Positions 23,535 to 36,212 of a stretch of 64,000 bases of DNA are shown piece by piece. The notes below the pieces were generated by a model. It did not search any database and had not been told where the DNA came from. It saw nothing but the letters and a program-made list of their open reading frames with translations. The DNA comes from Quillaja saponaria. Lineage: Eukaryota > Streptophyta > Magnoliopsida > Fabales > Quillajaceae. The stretch covers positions 19,300,001 through 19,364,000 of the forward strand of contig CM055613.1 in assembly GCA_029379385.1 (NCBI GenBank), in the 5' to 3' direction. Position numbers and translations under genes: made by a program. Position 1 is the stretch's first letter; each line of letters begins with the position of its first letter.

Positions 23535-26035
23535 GTATATATATATATATACGTACATATATATATATATATATCTATATCTATATGTAAATTAATTTTT
23601 ACCACTTTATTAGTTAACTTGAAAAAATCAATTTGGTTAAATTCTTATATATATACATATATATATGTATATATATATCTAAGGTTAAATAAACAACATA
23701 AATCCCAACTTTTTGACATTGACTTAATTTTTATATCATTTCTTTCCTTTTCTCCTTTTGTTTTATCCTTGTATCACTGTGCTTGGTCTTTCATCTTTCC
23801 CACCGAGTTGCTTCCTGAATATTATTCTTTCCTCTGATTTTCCAGCCACCATAAAACCTTTTAAAGTCATGAAAAGCCAGCCCTCATCTCTTGAAGCTTA
23901 TTCAATCTTGTTGTGGGTCAACTTTGCCTTCACTTAACATTTTTTTTTCTTTCATTCAATTGCTGCCGAGACAGCTCCTAGTGGCTGAAGCTTCCCTCTG
24001 TTTTTGCTATGTAACTTTTTGTATTAATTGAGGTAAATTTCCTTTCCTCCCTTGTTTTGGTGTTAGTACTTTACAAGGATAGGAGTATCTAAAATTCACT
24101 TTTTTTCACCAAGTTGCAGAGAAACAGATGCCCTGTTTTGGGACAATAGCTTGGTGCTGCATGAATCTTATGTTGCTATTTTTTTTTCTTATGATTTCAC
24201 GTAGCCTAACACCTTATTCCTTCCTCCTAAAGTCCAAGGTAATCACCTAAAGGTGTGGCACTCGAAAGGAAAGGCTGCTACCCTGTTGTGGCAGCTCAGT
24301 TGTGTAGGTTACTTAGAAAAAGGGTAGTTTGTTTTGGGACTGGATTAGTTTGTACTAGGCATGTCATTCTTGGGGCAGCCATAAGTAAGGTAGCAAGGGT
24401 GAGAATAGAACCTAGGATAGCTTGATTGTGGAATTTTGTTGTTAGCCGAGTAAGGTTTTAGAGGTTTTAGTTAGTTTACTTGTGTATAGGAATGGGGTTT
24501 TTGATAAGTAATAAGTTAGGTTAGGTAAATTATTTAGAATTTTCCTATGTTAAGTTTAATGCTTGTTAAGTTAATAAAAGCTTGAGCATGAGGTACTAAG
24601 ATAGTTTAAATTATAAACTAAAGTCTTTTAACACTAAATATATAGAAGGTATTTGTATAAAATTATGGAAATAGAAAGATTAGAGGCATGATTTAAGAAT
24701 TGAAATTTGAAACATGTTGATATTAAAAGGTTTAGTTTAAACTTTTGGTGTAACCTAAATAATTAATTAATTTGAATTCAATGTTTGGAAAATAAATTCT
24801 ATGAAAAAAATCGATAGTTAGTTAATTTAAATATATAAATGAAGCATGGATAAAATGAAATGATTACTCTACATAATATATGAATTTATGATTTTCAGCT
24901 TCGGATAGTGTGGAGGATATACGACACCTTCACAATCTAGATGGGAGGACGAATGAAATTAGTGAATTTTGTGAGTGAATTATGTATTTTCTTGGTTGCT
25001 AGATTAAAATATGTAATTATTTATGTGTGTTTCAAGTAAATGTGTGCGTATGTGAATTGATTATGTTTGATAAGGCCAATAAAAATGAATTTTTTTTTTC
25101 AAAGATTTTTATTTTTGAAATAAAATCCGGGTGCACCTAGGATGTCTTAATTTGATTATCAGATATGTGATTATGAATACTCGAATAACTCAGCCCTAGT
25201 GGGATGGTTATGTATAGAGAATTTATATTTGGTGTAGATGTAAAAACTGCACAGTGGGAGAATAATTTGGTATGCGGGTGCTGAGTTACTCCAATTATCT
25301 CTTTTTGGTTGAATTGTTCGATCTTAATACTTTGAATAAGTTGTTTGATTTATTATCTTATCCTTTGTATAAATGATATTGCTTTAATTTTTTGCTATTT
25401 GAATATATGTACATGAAATACTGAATTGTAATCTAAGCATTAATTGTATAAGATTGTTTAACTAATATGTGCTATGTATACCTTGATTGATGCTAGTACC
25501 CTTAGGGTATGTTCTTCGCTCACTGAGTCTTTGTGACTCAACTTATTTCCTTTGTTGTTTTTTTACATCAGGAGATCAGCCATTGTTGCTTAGGGATTCG
25601 TGACTTGCAGACAGTCTTGCTGCAAGGTATACCCCAGAATCACACACTTAAAGACAAACGATGAAGTTATAGTCGCAATAGGCTTTAAGTTTCTTATGTG
25701 TAGTTGTGTATCATAGTTTAGCTGTGGTTATTAATGTGGTATTTGGAGTTGAGCTCCTTTGCATATATTAGTACTATTGATCACTGGTTGTTTGTAACTA
25801 GATCATATATGTATGTACTATTGGGCATGTTCCACTTTACATGAAACCTCTGCCAAAATTTTCAGTTAAAAATGTCATATGTTTACTATATAAGTTTAAG
25901 TTTTTAATCTAAGGCATCAAAGCTTTTGTTTCAACTTTAAGAGTTCAAAAGTCAATTATGTATATCAAGTTAGGGTTACAGGGATTTGATTATCCATTTT
26001 TCTATCCAGTCATGTATTCGTATGAGAGTGTGACA
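23388..26035 (+). mobile_element. Solo LTR, Gypsy family A (copy A2)
   Basis: 2,648 bp, from TGTTATAACCTAATAGTTTA to GAGAGTGTGACA, flanked by ATAAC at 23,383-23,387 and 26,036-26,040. Outside the duplication, sequence is continuous with element C's LTR: CTTCAATGG...AGCTGCAAG on the left and CCAAAACAGGGGAGTACA on the right are adjacent in the other copy at 28,725-28,765. The dyad is TGAGTCTTTGTGACTCA at 25,524-25,540. A long AT microsatellite lies at 23,499-23,587. Confidence 0.93.
23499..23587. repeat. AT-rich microsatellite in solo LTR A2
   Basis: Long TA runs broken by TACGTA and CTATAT steps. Likely hypervariable. Confidence 0.9.
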
Positions 26036-26464
26036 ATAACTTCACAGCCAAAACAGGGGAGTACATGGAAGGCTCGAAATAGTAGAGGAAAGTGAAGAAA
26101 AAAGGTGATGCAAGGAATAAAGGAAAAAAATTAAAGGAAAAAAGAAAGAAAAGACAAAGAAATTTAAAGTCAAAGTCAAGGGTTCTATAATTGTGGTATA
26201 TAATTATTCTTGAAAAAGATGCTATACACATATTTTTAATTGTTTACTAACTTACTTTGTTTCTAATTTGTTTCACTTATCAATACAAATGTACATAAGA
26301 TAAGGTTAAAATCCAAGTCAACCAAGTTTAAATTAATTGTGTATATATTTTATGTATATATATAGGTATAATGTTTATTTATTTTATATACTTGCATTTA
26401 TATTTATGATCAAGAATTACACCAAATTGTTTTAATTTTCATGTTTCAATATCAGGTTATGACA

Positions 26465-27580
26465 CTCTCCCTCCTAGAAAGAAATTCGTCTCGAAATTCA
26501 ACAAATTTGATACGAATGCATGGTTTACATGATTCATTCAATTAGATACAGATATCGTTGCCTCATTATATCTTTGGATTTTCAAGTGGCTTCTTTTTAT
26601 TATGGTGTTGCCATACAACTTTCACCAAAAGAATAATCTTTGATCAAAGTTTACGAATTTGTTTATCAATAATTGTCACTAGTTGTTCCTCATATGTCAG
26701 GTTCTTATCTACTTGCACCTCTTGAATCCGTAACACGTGAAACTTATCCGAAAAATTCTTTCGAATCATACATACATGAAAAACCAGATGTACCATATTC
26801 AAATCTGATGATAAAGCTAACTTATAAGCCGCAGCTCCCACCTTATCCAAAATCTGGAAAGGTCTAATGAATCTTAGACTCACCTTTCCTTTCTAACCAA
26901 ACCTCATTGTGCCTTTGAAAGGTGAAACCTTTAAAAACACATGATCACCTACTTTGAACTCTAACTCACTATGAAGATTATTGGCATATGACTTCTGTCT
27001 ATTCTGAACTATTTGCAACCTATCACGGATCACCTGTACTTTTTTAACTGTATCCTGAACTAACTTTGGTCTCAGTAACTGATATTCAGCTATTTCAAAC
27101 CACCCAACTGGAGATTTACATTTTCGCCCGTACAAAGCTTCAAACGTTGCCATCTGACTACTACTATGATAACTATAGTTGTAGGAAAATTCCAAAAGTG
27201 GTAGGTCTTGATCCTAACTCCCTTCAAAGTCCATCACATAGGTTCGCAACATATCCTCCAAAGTTTGTATGGTTCTCTCAGATTAGCCATCAGTTTGAGG
27301 ATGAAAAGCTATACTGAATAGTAATTAAGTACTAATAACTTCCTAAAAAGATTTCCAGAACGCTGCAGTAAACTGAGCGCCCCGGTCAGAGATAATAGAA
27401 TTCGATACTCCATTTAGTGAAATAATCTCATCCAGATACAACTTAGCATACTGATGGGTTGAGTATGTGGTTTTCATAGGAAGAAAGTGTGCGAATTTGG
27501 TCAATCAATCCACAATAATCCAAATCAAATCAAAACCCTTAAAGGTCTTGGGAAGTCTAGTCACAAAGTCCATAGTAACT
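26465..27580 (-). pseudogene. Element C internal remnant: integrase core and C-terminal domain
   Basis: Minus strand from 27,580: MDFVTRLPKTFKGFD, a D-containing IIVD*LTKFAHF, then IISDRGAQFT (second catalytic Asp), then the FAYNNSYHSS-type region (EFSYNYSYHSSSQMATFEAL) and YANNLHSELEFKVGDHVFLK, ending with the SLRFIRPFQILDKVG block and a tail (VHLVFHVCMIRK) of chromovirus type. Stops and frameshifts are present. A polypurine tract (CTAGGAGGGAGAG on the minus strand, 26,465-26,477) precedes the 3' LTR. Confidence 0.85.
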
Positions 27581-29146
27581 TGAATATTTTTAATCAAATA
27601 TCAAATAGTCAAATCAATTTATCCTAGTACACCCGAATTCTATTTCTTATAAAAATTAGTTTTATTGGCCCTTATCAAACACAAAGTTACATATTAAACA
27701 CAACACAATGGATATGAGAATGTCAACAATATACCATTTCATCAATTAATTCAATTATAGTACTAAACATTCATCTTTGAAAACTATATGAATATATTCA
27801 CAAAATACACCAAAACAATCACAATACACTAGCAACCAAAGAGTAACATTTTCCACTCACCAATTTTTTGTATTCGACATGTCGTTCCTTTTTGAATTTA
27901 AGGGTGGCGATTGATCACCCACACGTTTTGGAGATGAAAATCAAATTTTCATATATTACTTGATTTATATATTTCATGGTTAATCCTTGAATTATTAAAG
28001 TTATATATATATAAATATACATATTCCAATAAAATCAACACAATTCCATCAACCTTCATATTACTCATTTTCCAAACATCAACCTTGAATTTAATTTAGC
28101 TAATCAAAGTAATCCAAAAGCTTGATTTATACTTATATCCAACATCAATACAACCTAATTCAAAATTTTCTTTTCCATTAACCATATAATTTCTACTTTT
28201 ACTCTTTATTCCTAATCCATGTTATTCACAATTCCCTTAATCTCTAATCCTAAATCATCAACTACCAAAAATATCAAAGAACTAAGACTATAAACTAAAG
28301 AATTATCAGCAAAATTGAAGGGTAGCCACGCCAGTTATGGCTACCAAGAGAAAAACCTAGGCAGCTTGTAAATTCTCCTAAACTATCACAAAATTGCATG
28401 AGCTAACCTTTCCAAAATAAGAAAAAGAGGACTAAAACAGGGCACGGTTGCTGCAAGGTTAGAACATGGCACGAAAAGGTGGTTTGCAGCAGCTGGTAAG
28501 GTCTATTGTAGCTGCTACCGTGGCCAGAATTTTGCTCCCACACAAGCATGAAAAGTATAAAATGGAGGTTAAGCAAAATGGCAAGGCTGCAAGCTAGAAT
28601 TCTTGGCTGCTACAACTTAAAACAGGGGCAGTTAGCTCTCAGCTACTACTTTCCAATTCAAACCGAGCAAGAATTGAACAAAGGTAAGGGAATAAGGAAA
28701 GATTTTGAGCAGAAGAAAGTGCTTCAATGGTTAGCTGCAAGAGAATGGCCAAAACAGGGGAGTACAAGGGATGCTCGGGTAGTAGAGGAATGAGAAGAAA
28801 AAAGGAAGGCAGTGCAAGGAATAAATGAAAAAGGAAAGAAAAGATAGAGAAATTTAAAGTCAAAGTCAAGGGCTCTATAATTGTGCTATATAATTATTCT
28901 TGACACTTATGCATATTTTTACTTGTTTACTAACTTACTTTGTTTATGATTTGTTTAACTTATCAATAAAAATTTACATATATAAGATCAAGATCTAAGT
29001 CAACCAAGTTTAAATTAACTGTGTATATATTTTATGTATACATATAGGTGTAATGTTTATTTATTTTATATACTTGCATTTATATTTATGATAAAGAATT
29101 ACACCAAATTGTTTGATTTTTTATATTTTAATATCTGGTTATGACA
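27581..29146 (-). mobile_element. Element C 5' LTR, truncated
   Basis: Starts TGTCATAACC at 29,146 (minus) and stops at 27,581 within TGAATATTTTTAATCAAATA, which in the 3' LTR lies at about 22,150. The last ~0.83 kb of LTR and the internal region up to integrase were lost in one deletion. Confidence 0.85.
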
Positions 29147-29413
29147 ATATATACATAAATTGGAACCAAGTTTGCCTTCAAGGTGTTTGTTAAAATTAAT
29201 AGGGGTTAATTCTAAATAAATGTATAAAACTTAATATATATATCTTATGAAATTTACAAGCTAAGTAATACTTGGAAATGTAATTTCAGCTTCTGAGCAT
29301 AATGTCGATTCGAAAACACATTTGAACATAAGAGGAAACCTCGAACAAGGTCCATAAACTTTGTGAATGAAAGACATTACCTTTTGGTTACTAGTTGTGT
29401 TTTACAGTATTTG

Positions 29414-29450
<37 letters not shown>

Positions 29451-29452
29451 AT
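29414..29452. repeat. Compound (TA)n(TG)n microsatellite in split LTR
   Basis: TA run followed by about 12 TG units. The twin LTR at 44,070-44,095 has a shorter TG run, so the repeat changed length after duplication. Confidence 0.9.
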
Positions 29453-30446
29453 AATTGTTGAATAAAAGTGTGTAATACTTTGTCTTTGAATTTTTGCTAG
29501 TTCGTGTGCATGGATTGATGTGAATGCTTTTATATGGTTGATAGGGCCAGTGATTTTATTTTTCTATGTGAGTTAGAATTCGGGTCCACCTAGGATATTT
29601 TCAATTTAGTTATGTGATATTTGAATAAAAATATTCGAGTAACTCAGGCTTAGGGAGGCTAGTAAAGAAGATAATGTATATTCCTGGTGTGTGGAAGCAA
29701 AATGTCCCGATGAGGATATGTTTATAACATGCGGGTGTTAAGTTACTTTGATTATTGGCCCTTTTGTTTGCTTTGCATGATTTGTTTGAAATATCATCAT
29801 TTGTGAGTTATATTAGTTTTTGTTTTACTTTTTATATATACTCTAAAATGGAATTGCATTGTAAGTTGTGCTAGTGTGAATATGTTAAGTAAATATCTTC
29901 TAATTATATGTTAATTGATGCTAGTACCCTTTGGGTACGTTTTTCACTCACTTAGTCTTTATGACTCACTCTTCGATCATTATGTTTTTTTTTTTTTTTA
30001 GCACCAGGTTCTTCTCAAGCCCTTCTTGCCAAACCTTGACTTGTCAATAGTTGCTGCTACAAGGTACTCATATGAGATCTCATACTTGGAGCTAGGGATG
30101 AAGAAATTGCAGTCACATTAAGGCTTGGTTAGGAAGTTTTAAGTTGTGGGAATTTGTGTTTAATTAGTTTTTCTTTTATGTGGACAGAGTGGAGCTCCTT
30201 CTTGTTGTTGTGTCCAAACATGATGATATGTTGTTTGTATTACTCGAGCATATTGTACTTTATAGGGAACCTTTTTAGAATTTTTTTAATATACTATTCC
30301 TTTCAGTGAACATGTGTATAAGTATAATGGTATTTTTACAAAGCTTTCTTTTAACTTTTATTTTTAGTTAGTGGTTATATGCATTCCTTTTGATTTGGAG
30401 TCAGGGTTACGAAGGTTATATGCATATCTCTGTGCGGGGTGTGATA

Positions 30447-33400
30447 AGTTGGGAAGAGGTCAAGCTAGATGGTGTTATGGAAGTAAGTCATATGTGGCAT
30501 CGTTTAGTGGTCCCTAAGCCTTAGAAATTTCTATATGCCCTACTTGTGGTGTTAGGCACATAGGGCAATGATGGAAGGAGTCTGGCACATGTTTTAAGTG
30601 TGGTGCAATAGATCATTGTATCCAAGATTGTCTAAGGATGAATGGGCAATCTTCTTTTACTCGAACATCTCATTTAGTGCAGGGTGAACCTCTATTGCCT
30701 GGTAGACCTTAGGAGGATAATGACACTTTTTCTAGAGGTTCTTCATCTTTGAGCAGGGGTCAAGCCTGTGTTTATGCTATGACTACACAGGATCCTCAGG
30801 CTTCAAATCCAGTTATGTTAGGTAGATTGCTTGTTTGTTCAGTTAGTACTAAAATACTATATGATCTTGGAGCCACTCATTCTTTCATATCTCTATATTT
30901 TTCCTTTTGGGTGAAGAGGGCATCTGAGCCTCTTGAAGTCCCTTTAGTAGTTTCGACACCTCTGAGGAAAATAATTCTTGCAACTAGGTAAATTCCATCT
31001 TGTGCTGTTGTGGTGGATAATATAACATGTTATGTATACTTAATAATATTAGACATGTTGGAATATGATGTTATTCTAGGCATGTAATGATTGTCTAACT
31101 ATCATGCTGTGGTAGATTATCGTAGGAAAAGTGTCATGTTTAGCATTCCTAAGAAGTCAACTTTTGTTTTTTAAGGGGATCAAAGTGAAGTTCCACACAA
31201 TTTGATTTTGGCAATTCAAGCTAGAAGGCTTATTAGGAAGAAGCATTAGGCTTATGCTAGGGATCCTCAGTTGAAGTGTCTTCCTTTGGAGAAAACTCTT
31301 GTGGTAAAGGAATTCTCTGATGTGTTTCCAGAAGAACTTATTGGACTTCCTTCTAAGAGAGATAGAGTTTAGTATTAATTTGTTGCTAAACACTTAACCA
31401 ATCTCTATACTTCGTACCATATGGCTCCTAATGAATTGAGAGAGCTAAAGGGTGTAGTTACAAGACTTGCTGGATAAGGGATTTATCCGTTCTAGTACCT
31501 TAGGGTGCTCTAGTTCTTTTTGTTAAAAAGAAAGATTGTTTATTTTGATTGTGCATTGATTATCCTCTATCTCCTTAGAATGGATGATTTATTTGATTAG
31601 TTATAAGGGACACAACTTTTCAAAAATTGACCTATGTTCAGGGTACCACCAACTTCGGATTAAGAAGGAAGATGTTCCAAAAATTGCTTTTTGCACCTAG
31701 TATGGACATTATAAGTTCTTAGTCATGTCTTTTGGATTCACTAATGCTCTTGCAGCGTTCATGGATTTTATGAACAAATTGTTCAAGCCTTTCTTGGATT
31801 AATTTGTTATTGTCCTTATTGATAACAATTTGGTGTACTCTCGAAGTGAGGAAGAGCATGAGAAGCATCTTTGAATTATCTTGGAAACACTTAGGGAAAA
31901 GAAACTTTATGATAAATTCTCTAAATGTGAATTCTAGTTGAATTAAGTAGCCTTCCTCAGACTATGATCTCCAAAGCAAGAATTCATGTGGACCCTAAGA
32001 AAGTTGAAGCAATTCAGAGAGTTTTCTGGGTTTAGCTAGGTATTGCACGAGATTTGTTGAAAACTTCCTTATTGCTACACCCTTGAGACGACTGACCCAT
32101 AAAAGTGTTAAATTTATTTGATTAGAGGCTTGTGAAGAAAGTTTTCAGAAACTTAAGATATGTCTGACTTCAGCTCCAGTCCTTACCCTTCCTTCTGGTA
32201 TGGGAGGTATATGGTATTTTGTGGTGCTATTTTGTAATGCTTCTCAAATTGTACGTAGGTGTGCTTTGATGCAGGATGGAAAGGTGATTGTATATGCCTT
32301 GAGATAACTGAAGAAACATGAAATGAATTATCCCACACATGACCTGGAGATGGCAACAATAATTTTGCACTAAAGATGTAGAGGTATTATTTGTATGGTG
32401 AAACCTATGAAATTCTCACGAATTATAAAAGTCTTAAGTACATATTTGATCATAAAGAGTTGAAATTAAGATAGTGTCGATGGATTGAGAAGATTATGAT
32501 TTTTCAATTTTTTATCATCAAAGGAAAGCTATTGTTGTTGTTAATGCATTGAGTAGGAAGTCAATAGGAAGCTTATTGCTTGTGATAGCTATTCGTAGTC
32601 AAGTTGTTAGAGAATTACAAAGGTGCATGGCTAATGAAGTCAGATTTGAAGTGTCTGCTAATAGGGTACTATTAGCCTATGTTCAAGTAAAGTCTACTTT
32701 TATTGAAGCTGTTAAAGAAATGCAGACAGCTGACTCAGATGTGTATGGTAAGAAAATCAAACATGATGTGTCTACAATCAGTGAGTTCAAGGTAGATAAT
32801 GAAGGAGTATTAAGATATCAAGATCGTGTGGTTGTGCCATCTGATCCGAAATTGAGAGAGAAGATTCTTGAAGTAGCTCATTGCTTGGCATATGCGATGC
32901 ATCTTGGTTCTTCCAAGATGTATTAAGACTTGAAGAAGTTCTATTGGTGGGATAGTATGCAAAAAGATATAGTGGACTTTGTCCCTAAGTGCCTGATTTG
33001 CCAGCAAGTGAAAGCTGAACATTAGAAACCTGCAGAAAGTTGCAAAGATTAGATATTCTAGGGTGGAAATAATAGAAGATTACTATAGATATTGTAATTA
33101 GACTTCCCAAACCTTTAGGCGTTATGACTAAATCTGGATAATTGTGGATAGATTAACTAAATCAACGCACTTTCTTTTTGTGAAAACTACGTACTTAACA
33201 CATCAGTATGCTAAGTTGTATCTAAATAAGATAGTTTCATTACATAGAGTACCTGTTTCTATCATTTCAGACCGAGACGCTCAGTTGACTACAACTTTTG
33301 AGAAATCTTTTCAAGAGGCTCTTGGTACCAAGTTGTTATTCAGTAGAGTTTTCCATCATCAGACTGAAAGTCAGTCTGAGAGAACTATACAAACCTTAAA

Positions 33401-34199
33401 AGATATGTTGCGAGCATATGTGATGGATTTTGAAGGGTGTTAGGATCAGCATTTTCCATTTATGAAGTTTGCTTATAATAACATTTATAATAGTAGCATT
33501 CAGATGGCACTATTTAAGGTTTTGTAAAGGAGAAAGTATTGATCCCCACTTGAATGGTTTGAAATTGGTGAGCATCAACTACTAGGACCAGAGGTAGTTC
33601 ATGATGCTTGTAGAGAAAGTACAGGTTATTCGTGATATGTTGAGGATGGCTCAAAGTAAATAGAAGTCTTATGCAGACAATCATCGAAGAGAGTTAGAAT
33701 TTGAAGTAGGTGATTATGTGTTTTTGAAGGTTTTCACCTTTTAAAGGCATAATGAGACTTGACAAGAAAGGGAAGCTGAGTTTGAGGTTTATAGGACCCT
33801 TCCAGATTTTGTATAGGGTTGGAGCTATAGCTTACAGGTTGGCATTACCTCCAAACTTGGATAAGGTACATCCGATTTTTCATGTGTGTATGCTTTGAAA
33901 GTATTTGCCTAATGAGTCACACATTTTGTAGGTCGAAGAAGTACAAGTGGATAAGAATATGATATACAAGGAGCAACCAGTGGCGATCATAGATAGGGAA
34001 GTCCGTAAGCTTCAATCAAAGACCATTCCTTCTGTGAAAGTTATCTGGCAACATCATAATGAACAAGAAGCCACTTGAGAACCTGACGATGTGGTGAGGC
34101 AAAAATATCTATTTTTATTTTTTTTAATGATTTAAGTAAATGACACATGTATGATTATTCTGTTGAAATTCTGGATAAATTTCTTTTAAAAAGATAGAA
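30447..34199 (+). pseudogene. Unit 1 Gypsy gag-protease-RT-RNase H-integrase remnant
   Basis: In order: gag zinc knuckles CPTCGVRHIG and CFKCGAIDHCIQDC (30,537-30,635); protease (30,749-30,991) with YDLGATHSFIS where DSGATHSFIS is usual; RT (about 31,430-32,050) whose FIDDIL active site has become LIDNNL; RNase H (about 32,100-32,550); the HHCC linker (32,549-33,030) with KCLICQQVK; integrase core (33,130-33,440) with VDRLTKSTHF, IISDRDAQLT and QSERTIQTL holding the DDE residues; and the C-terminal domain to about 34,075. Stops interrupt every domain. Sequence type is Tekay/Del-like chromovirus. Confidence 0.88.
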
Positions 34200-34570
34200 T
34201 ATTATAACCCAATACCATAGCACTAAGTTTTAGAGTTATTAGTAGCAACTTTACTTTTATATGCAAGACAAATATATATAAACAAGACAAATAAACACTA
34301 TAAATATATATATATATACACATCCACTTTAATCTTATTTAACTTTGACTTTACTTTTATATATATTTTTTTTTACTTTGACTTTTTCTTTTTCCTCCTT
34401 ATTTTTTATTTTGTTTTTTCTTCCTCGCTTGCTTCCACTTTACAAAAGGCTAGTTAAACTTTTATTTTTAGTTAGTATTTGTGTGCATTCCTATTTTATT
34501 TGTAGTCAGGGTTACGGAGATTTAGGTATCCATTCCTTCTGTTGGTCATACCTCGGTGTGGGGTGTGACA
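34200..34570 (+). mobile_element. Middle LTR of the array, internally deleted to 371 bp
   Basis: Starts TATTATAACCCAATACCATA (TG end mutated) right after unit 1's decayed polypurine tract and ends GGGGTGTGACA just before a primer site. It joins LTR base about 240 (CTTCCTCGCTTGC) directly to the near-terminal TTCCACTTTACAAAAGGCTA, skipping about 1.5 kb. It serves as 3' LTR of unit 1 and 5' LTR of unit 2. Confidence 0.85.
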
Positions 34571-34758
34571 AGTTGGTATCAGTAACCCTAGAATCTTAGC
34601 TCAGCAACAACAACCTCAACAAGGTCAACCACAAACTCCTAGTGTTACTCCTGCTAGCCTCAACAAGTGGAAAATCTTCTAGTTCTAGCGTGGCAAGATC
34701 GATGAGTATTTGTAACATTTCAGGAAGATACAACCACCAAGGTTCTTTGGTATGGTTT
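34571..34758 (+). pseudogene. Unit 2 primer site and gag fragment
   Basis: TGGTATCAGTAACC at 34,574 is the initiator-Met primer site, three bases after the LTR. Gag text follows with the same leader deletion as unit 1, up to GGTATGGTTTCTACG, where element D is inserted at CTACG (34,759-34,763). Confidence 0.85.
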
Positions 34759-34763
34759 CTACG

Positions 34764-36212
34764 TGTCACGACCCAAACCGGGGCCATGACCCACGAATGG
34801 ATCAGGGAAAACATAGGCCCACTATGACCCAAACAAGGCTACAAAGGATCTCAAAAACTATAATAGTCCATTTAAAAACTAGACACTCAAAAGTTTATAA
34901 ACCTAATAGAAGGACATCATATTACATAAATAGTCATCCAAGATTGAAAGCACATATCTAAACCAAAACAAATTCCAGAATACGGTTGCAGTGAAGTCTA
35001 AACACAAATACAGAGATGCAAAAGGTAAAAATGCTACTAAGCCCATACTGAAACAAAGGCTGGGCAAACCAAAAGAAACTTCACACGGACACCTTCTCCT
35101 AAACCGAAACTAAAATTACAAAATCAACTATCTGAAAACAAAAACATCAACTAACGAGGGAGAGTCACAAAGACTCCGTGAGTAGACAATACATAGTATA
35201 GCAAGCAGGGAAACAAGCCAATGCACAAATGATTTACTAACAAACAGTTTACATAAAGATACAATGAGTTATAACTAAAATCTTAAAAACAAAGTTAAAA
35301 AATCATTTTCCATAACCATTTTATGAAAAGCACCTATAGGCATTGTATATTGTCAAAACTATCAAAACGAACATAAGAAAAGGAATTAAATAATTTTTAA
35401 TAACTATTCGGTAAAACAAATATAACTAAAATCTCAAAGAAATGTGGACAAGTCATTTGACATAATCATTGTATGATAATCTTAGTTAGGAATTGTACAA
35501 TGTCAAAACTGAAAAATTGTTGAACCTTTAGGTCATAACATGCTAGCGCTAAACCCTAGCTAACTAGGGTATTAAATCTATCAATTCATACAAACCGTCA
35601 AATCTCTTAGGTTACAACGTGCTAGTGCCGAACCCTCTCTAGCTAGGGTATCGAATTCATTACCATGTATGTTGGCCTACACACGGGGTTAGGGCATCCT
35701 TCCCTAACTAGGTTCTATATCCAAAATACTATGTGTACAAAGGCTAACTATACCTCGTTGGTTTAAGGTGTTCTAACAAGCACCATTCCATAAAAACAAT
35801 CCGAAATAAAAATATTTTATTTGAATAACAAACAAGTGCCAAAATGAAAACTAAGAAAACCAATGGAAGTGCAAGAATGTAAAGTAATTAATAACAATAT
35901 CCATACAAGCATAAGTGATAAGAAAAAAGGTCTTTAAAACATATGATGGTTCAAATATGCTTTCAAAAATGTTTACATAAAAACTAGTTTGAAAAGCTTG
36001 AAATATCATAAGTCAAGTTTAAGTAAAACATGTTTATGAATATTATTAATGCATGTGATGAGTACAATGAAAACATTGCACTAGGCACTATCCACTCACA
36101 GTACAAGCGAAGCTTCTAAGAATTTCGAGAACTAAAAGTCACCCAATGGAAGGTGTGAGTCTCCAACTGAACCTTTCTGATTTGGGCACAGTAGAAATTA
36201 TGGGTCATCACA
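34764..36212 (-). mobile_element. Element D 3' LTR, 1,449 bp, deleted form
   Basis: Minus-strand ends TGTGATGACCC (36,212) and CGTGACA (34,764). Compared with the 5' LTR it lacks about 1 kb between GATTTGGG and TTGGGCACA (joint near 36,183), and it has fewer copies of two tandem repeats. A polypurine tract (AACGGGGTAGAA on the minus strand) lies at 36,213-36,224. Confidence 0.9.

Larger units (their letters stand above)
21320..26464 (-). mobile_element. Element C 3' LTR (interrupted by solo LTR A2)
   Basis: Starts, read on the minus strand, TGTCATAACCTGATATTG at 26,464 and runs to 21,320. Removing the 2.65-kb insertion leaves about 2.49 kb. It carries the conserved dyad at 21,809-21,825 and the tail GTTATCCATTCCTCTGGCC. 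It matches the 5' LTR at 27,581-29,146 closely over the shared part. Confidence 0.85.
21320..29146 (-). mobile_element. Gypsy element C, internally deleted, nested in a solo LTR
   Basis: Read on the minus strand: 5' LTR starting TGTCATAACC (29,146) but losing its 3' part at 27,581; integrase end and C-terminal region (27,580-26,465); polypurine tract; complete 3' LTR (26,464-21,320) ending TGTGATA. gag, protease, reverse transcriptase, RNase H and the start of integrase are gone. ATATA lies on both sides (21,315-21,319; 29,147-29,151); since the target is an AT repeat this duplication alone is weak, but flanking sequence matches the undisturbed LTR on both sides. Confidence 0.85.
20760..30446 (+). 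mobile_element. Family B solo LTR inside unit-1 gag (split by element C)
   Basis: The LTR starts TGTTATAATATAG after GCTAC, breaks at 21,319 where element C is inserted, resumes at about 29,147 with text matching the undisturbed copy at 43,780 (GAACCAAGTTTGCCTTCAAG), and ends GGGGTGTGATA at 30,446. The following gag text starts about 500 bp further along than in unit 2, so the right-hand GCTAC is deleted here. The same LTR lies at the same gag position in unit 2, where both TSDs survive. Confidence 0.85.
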
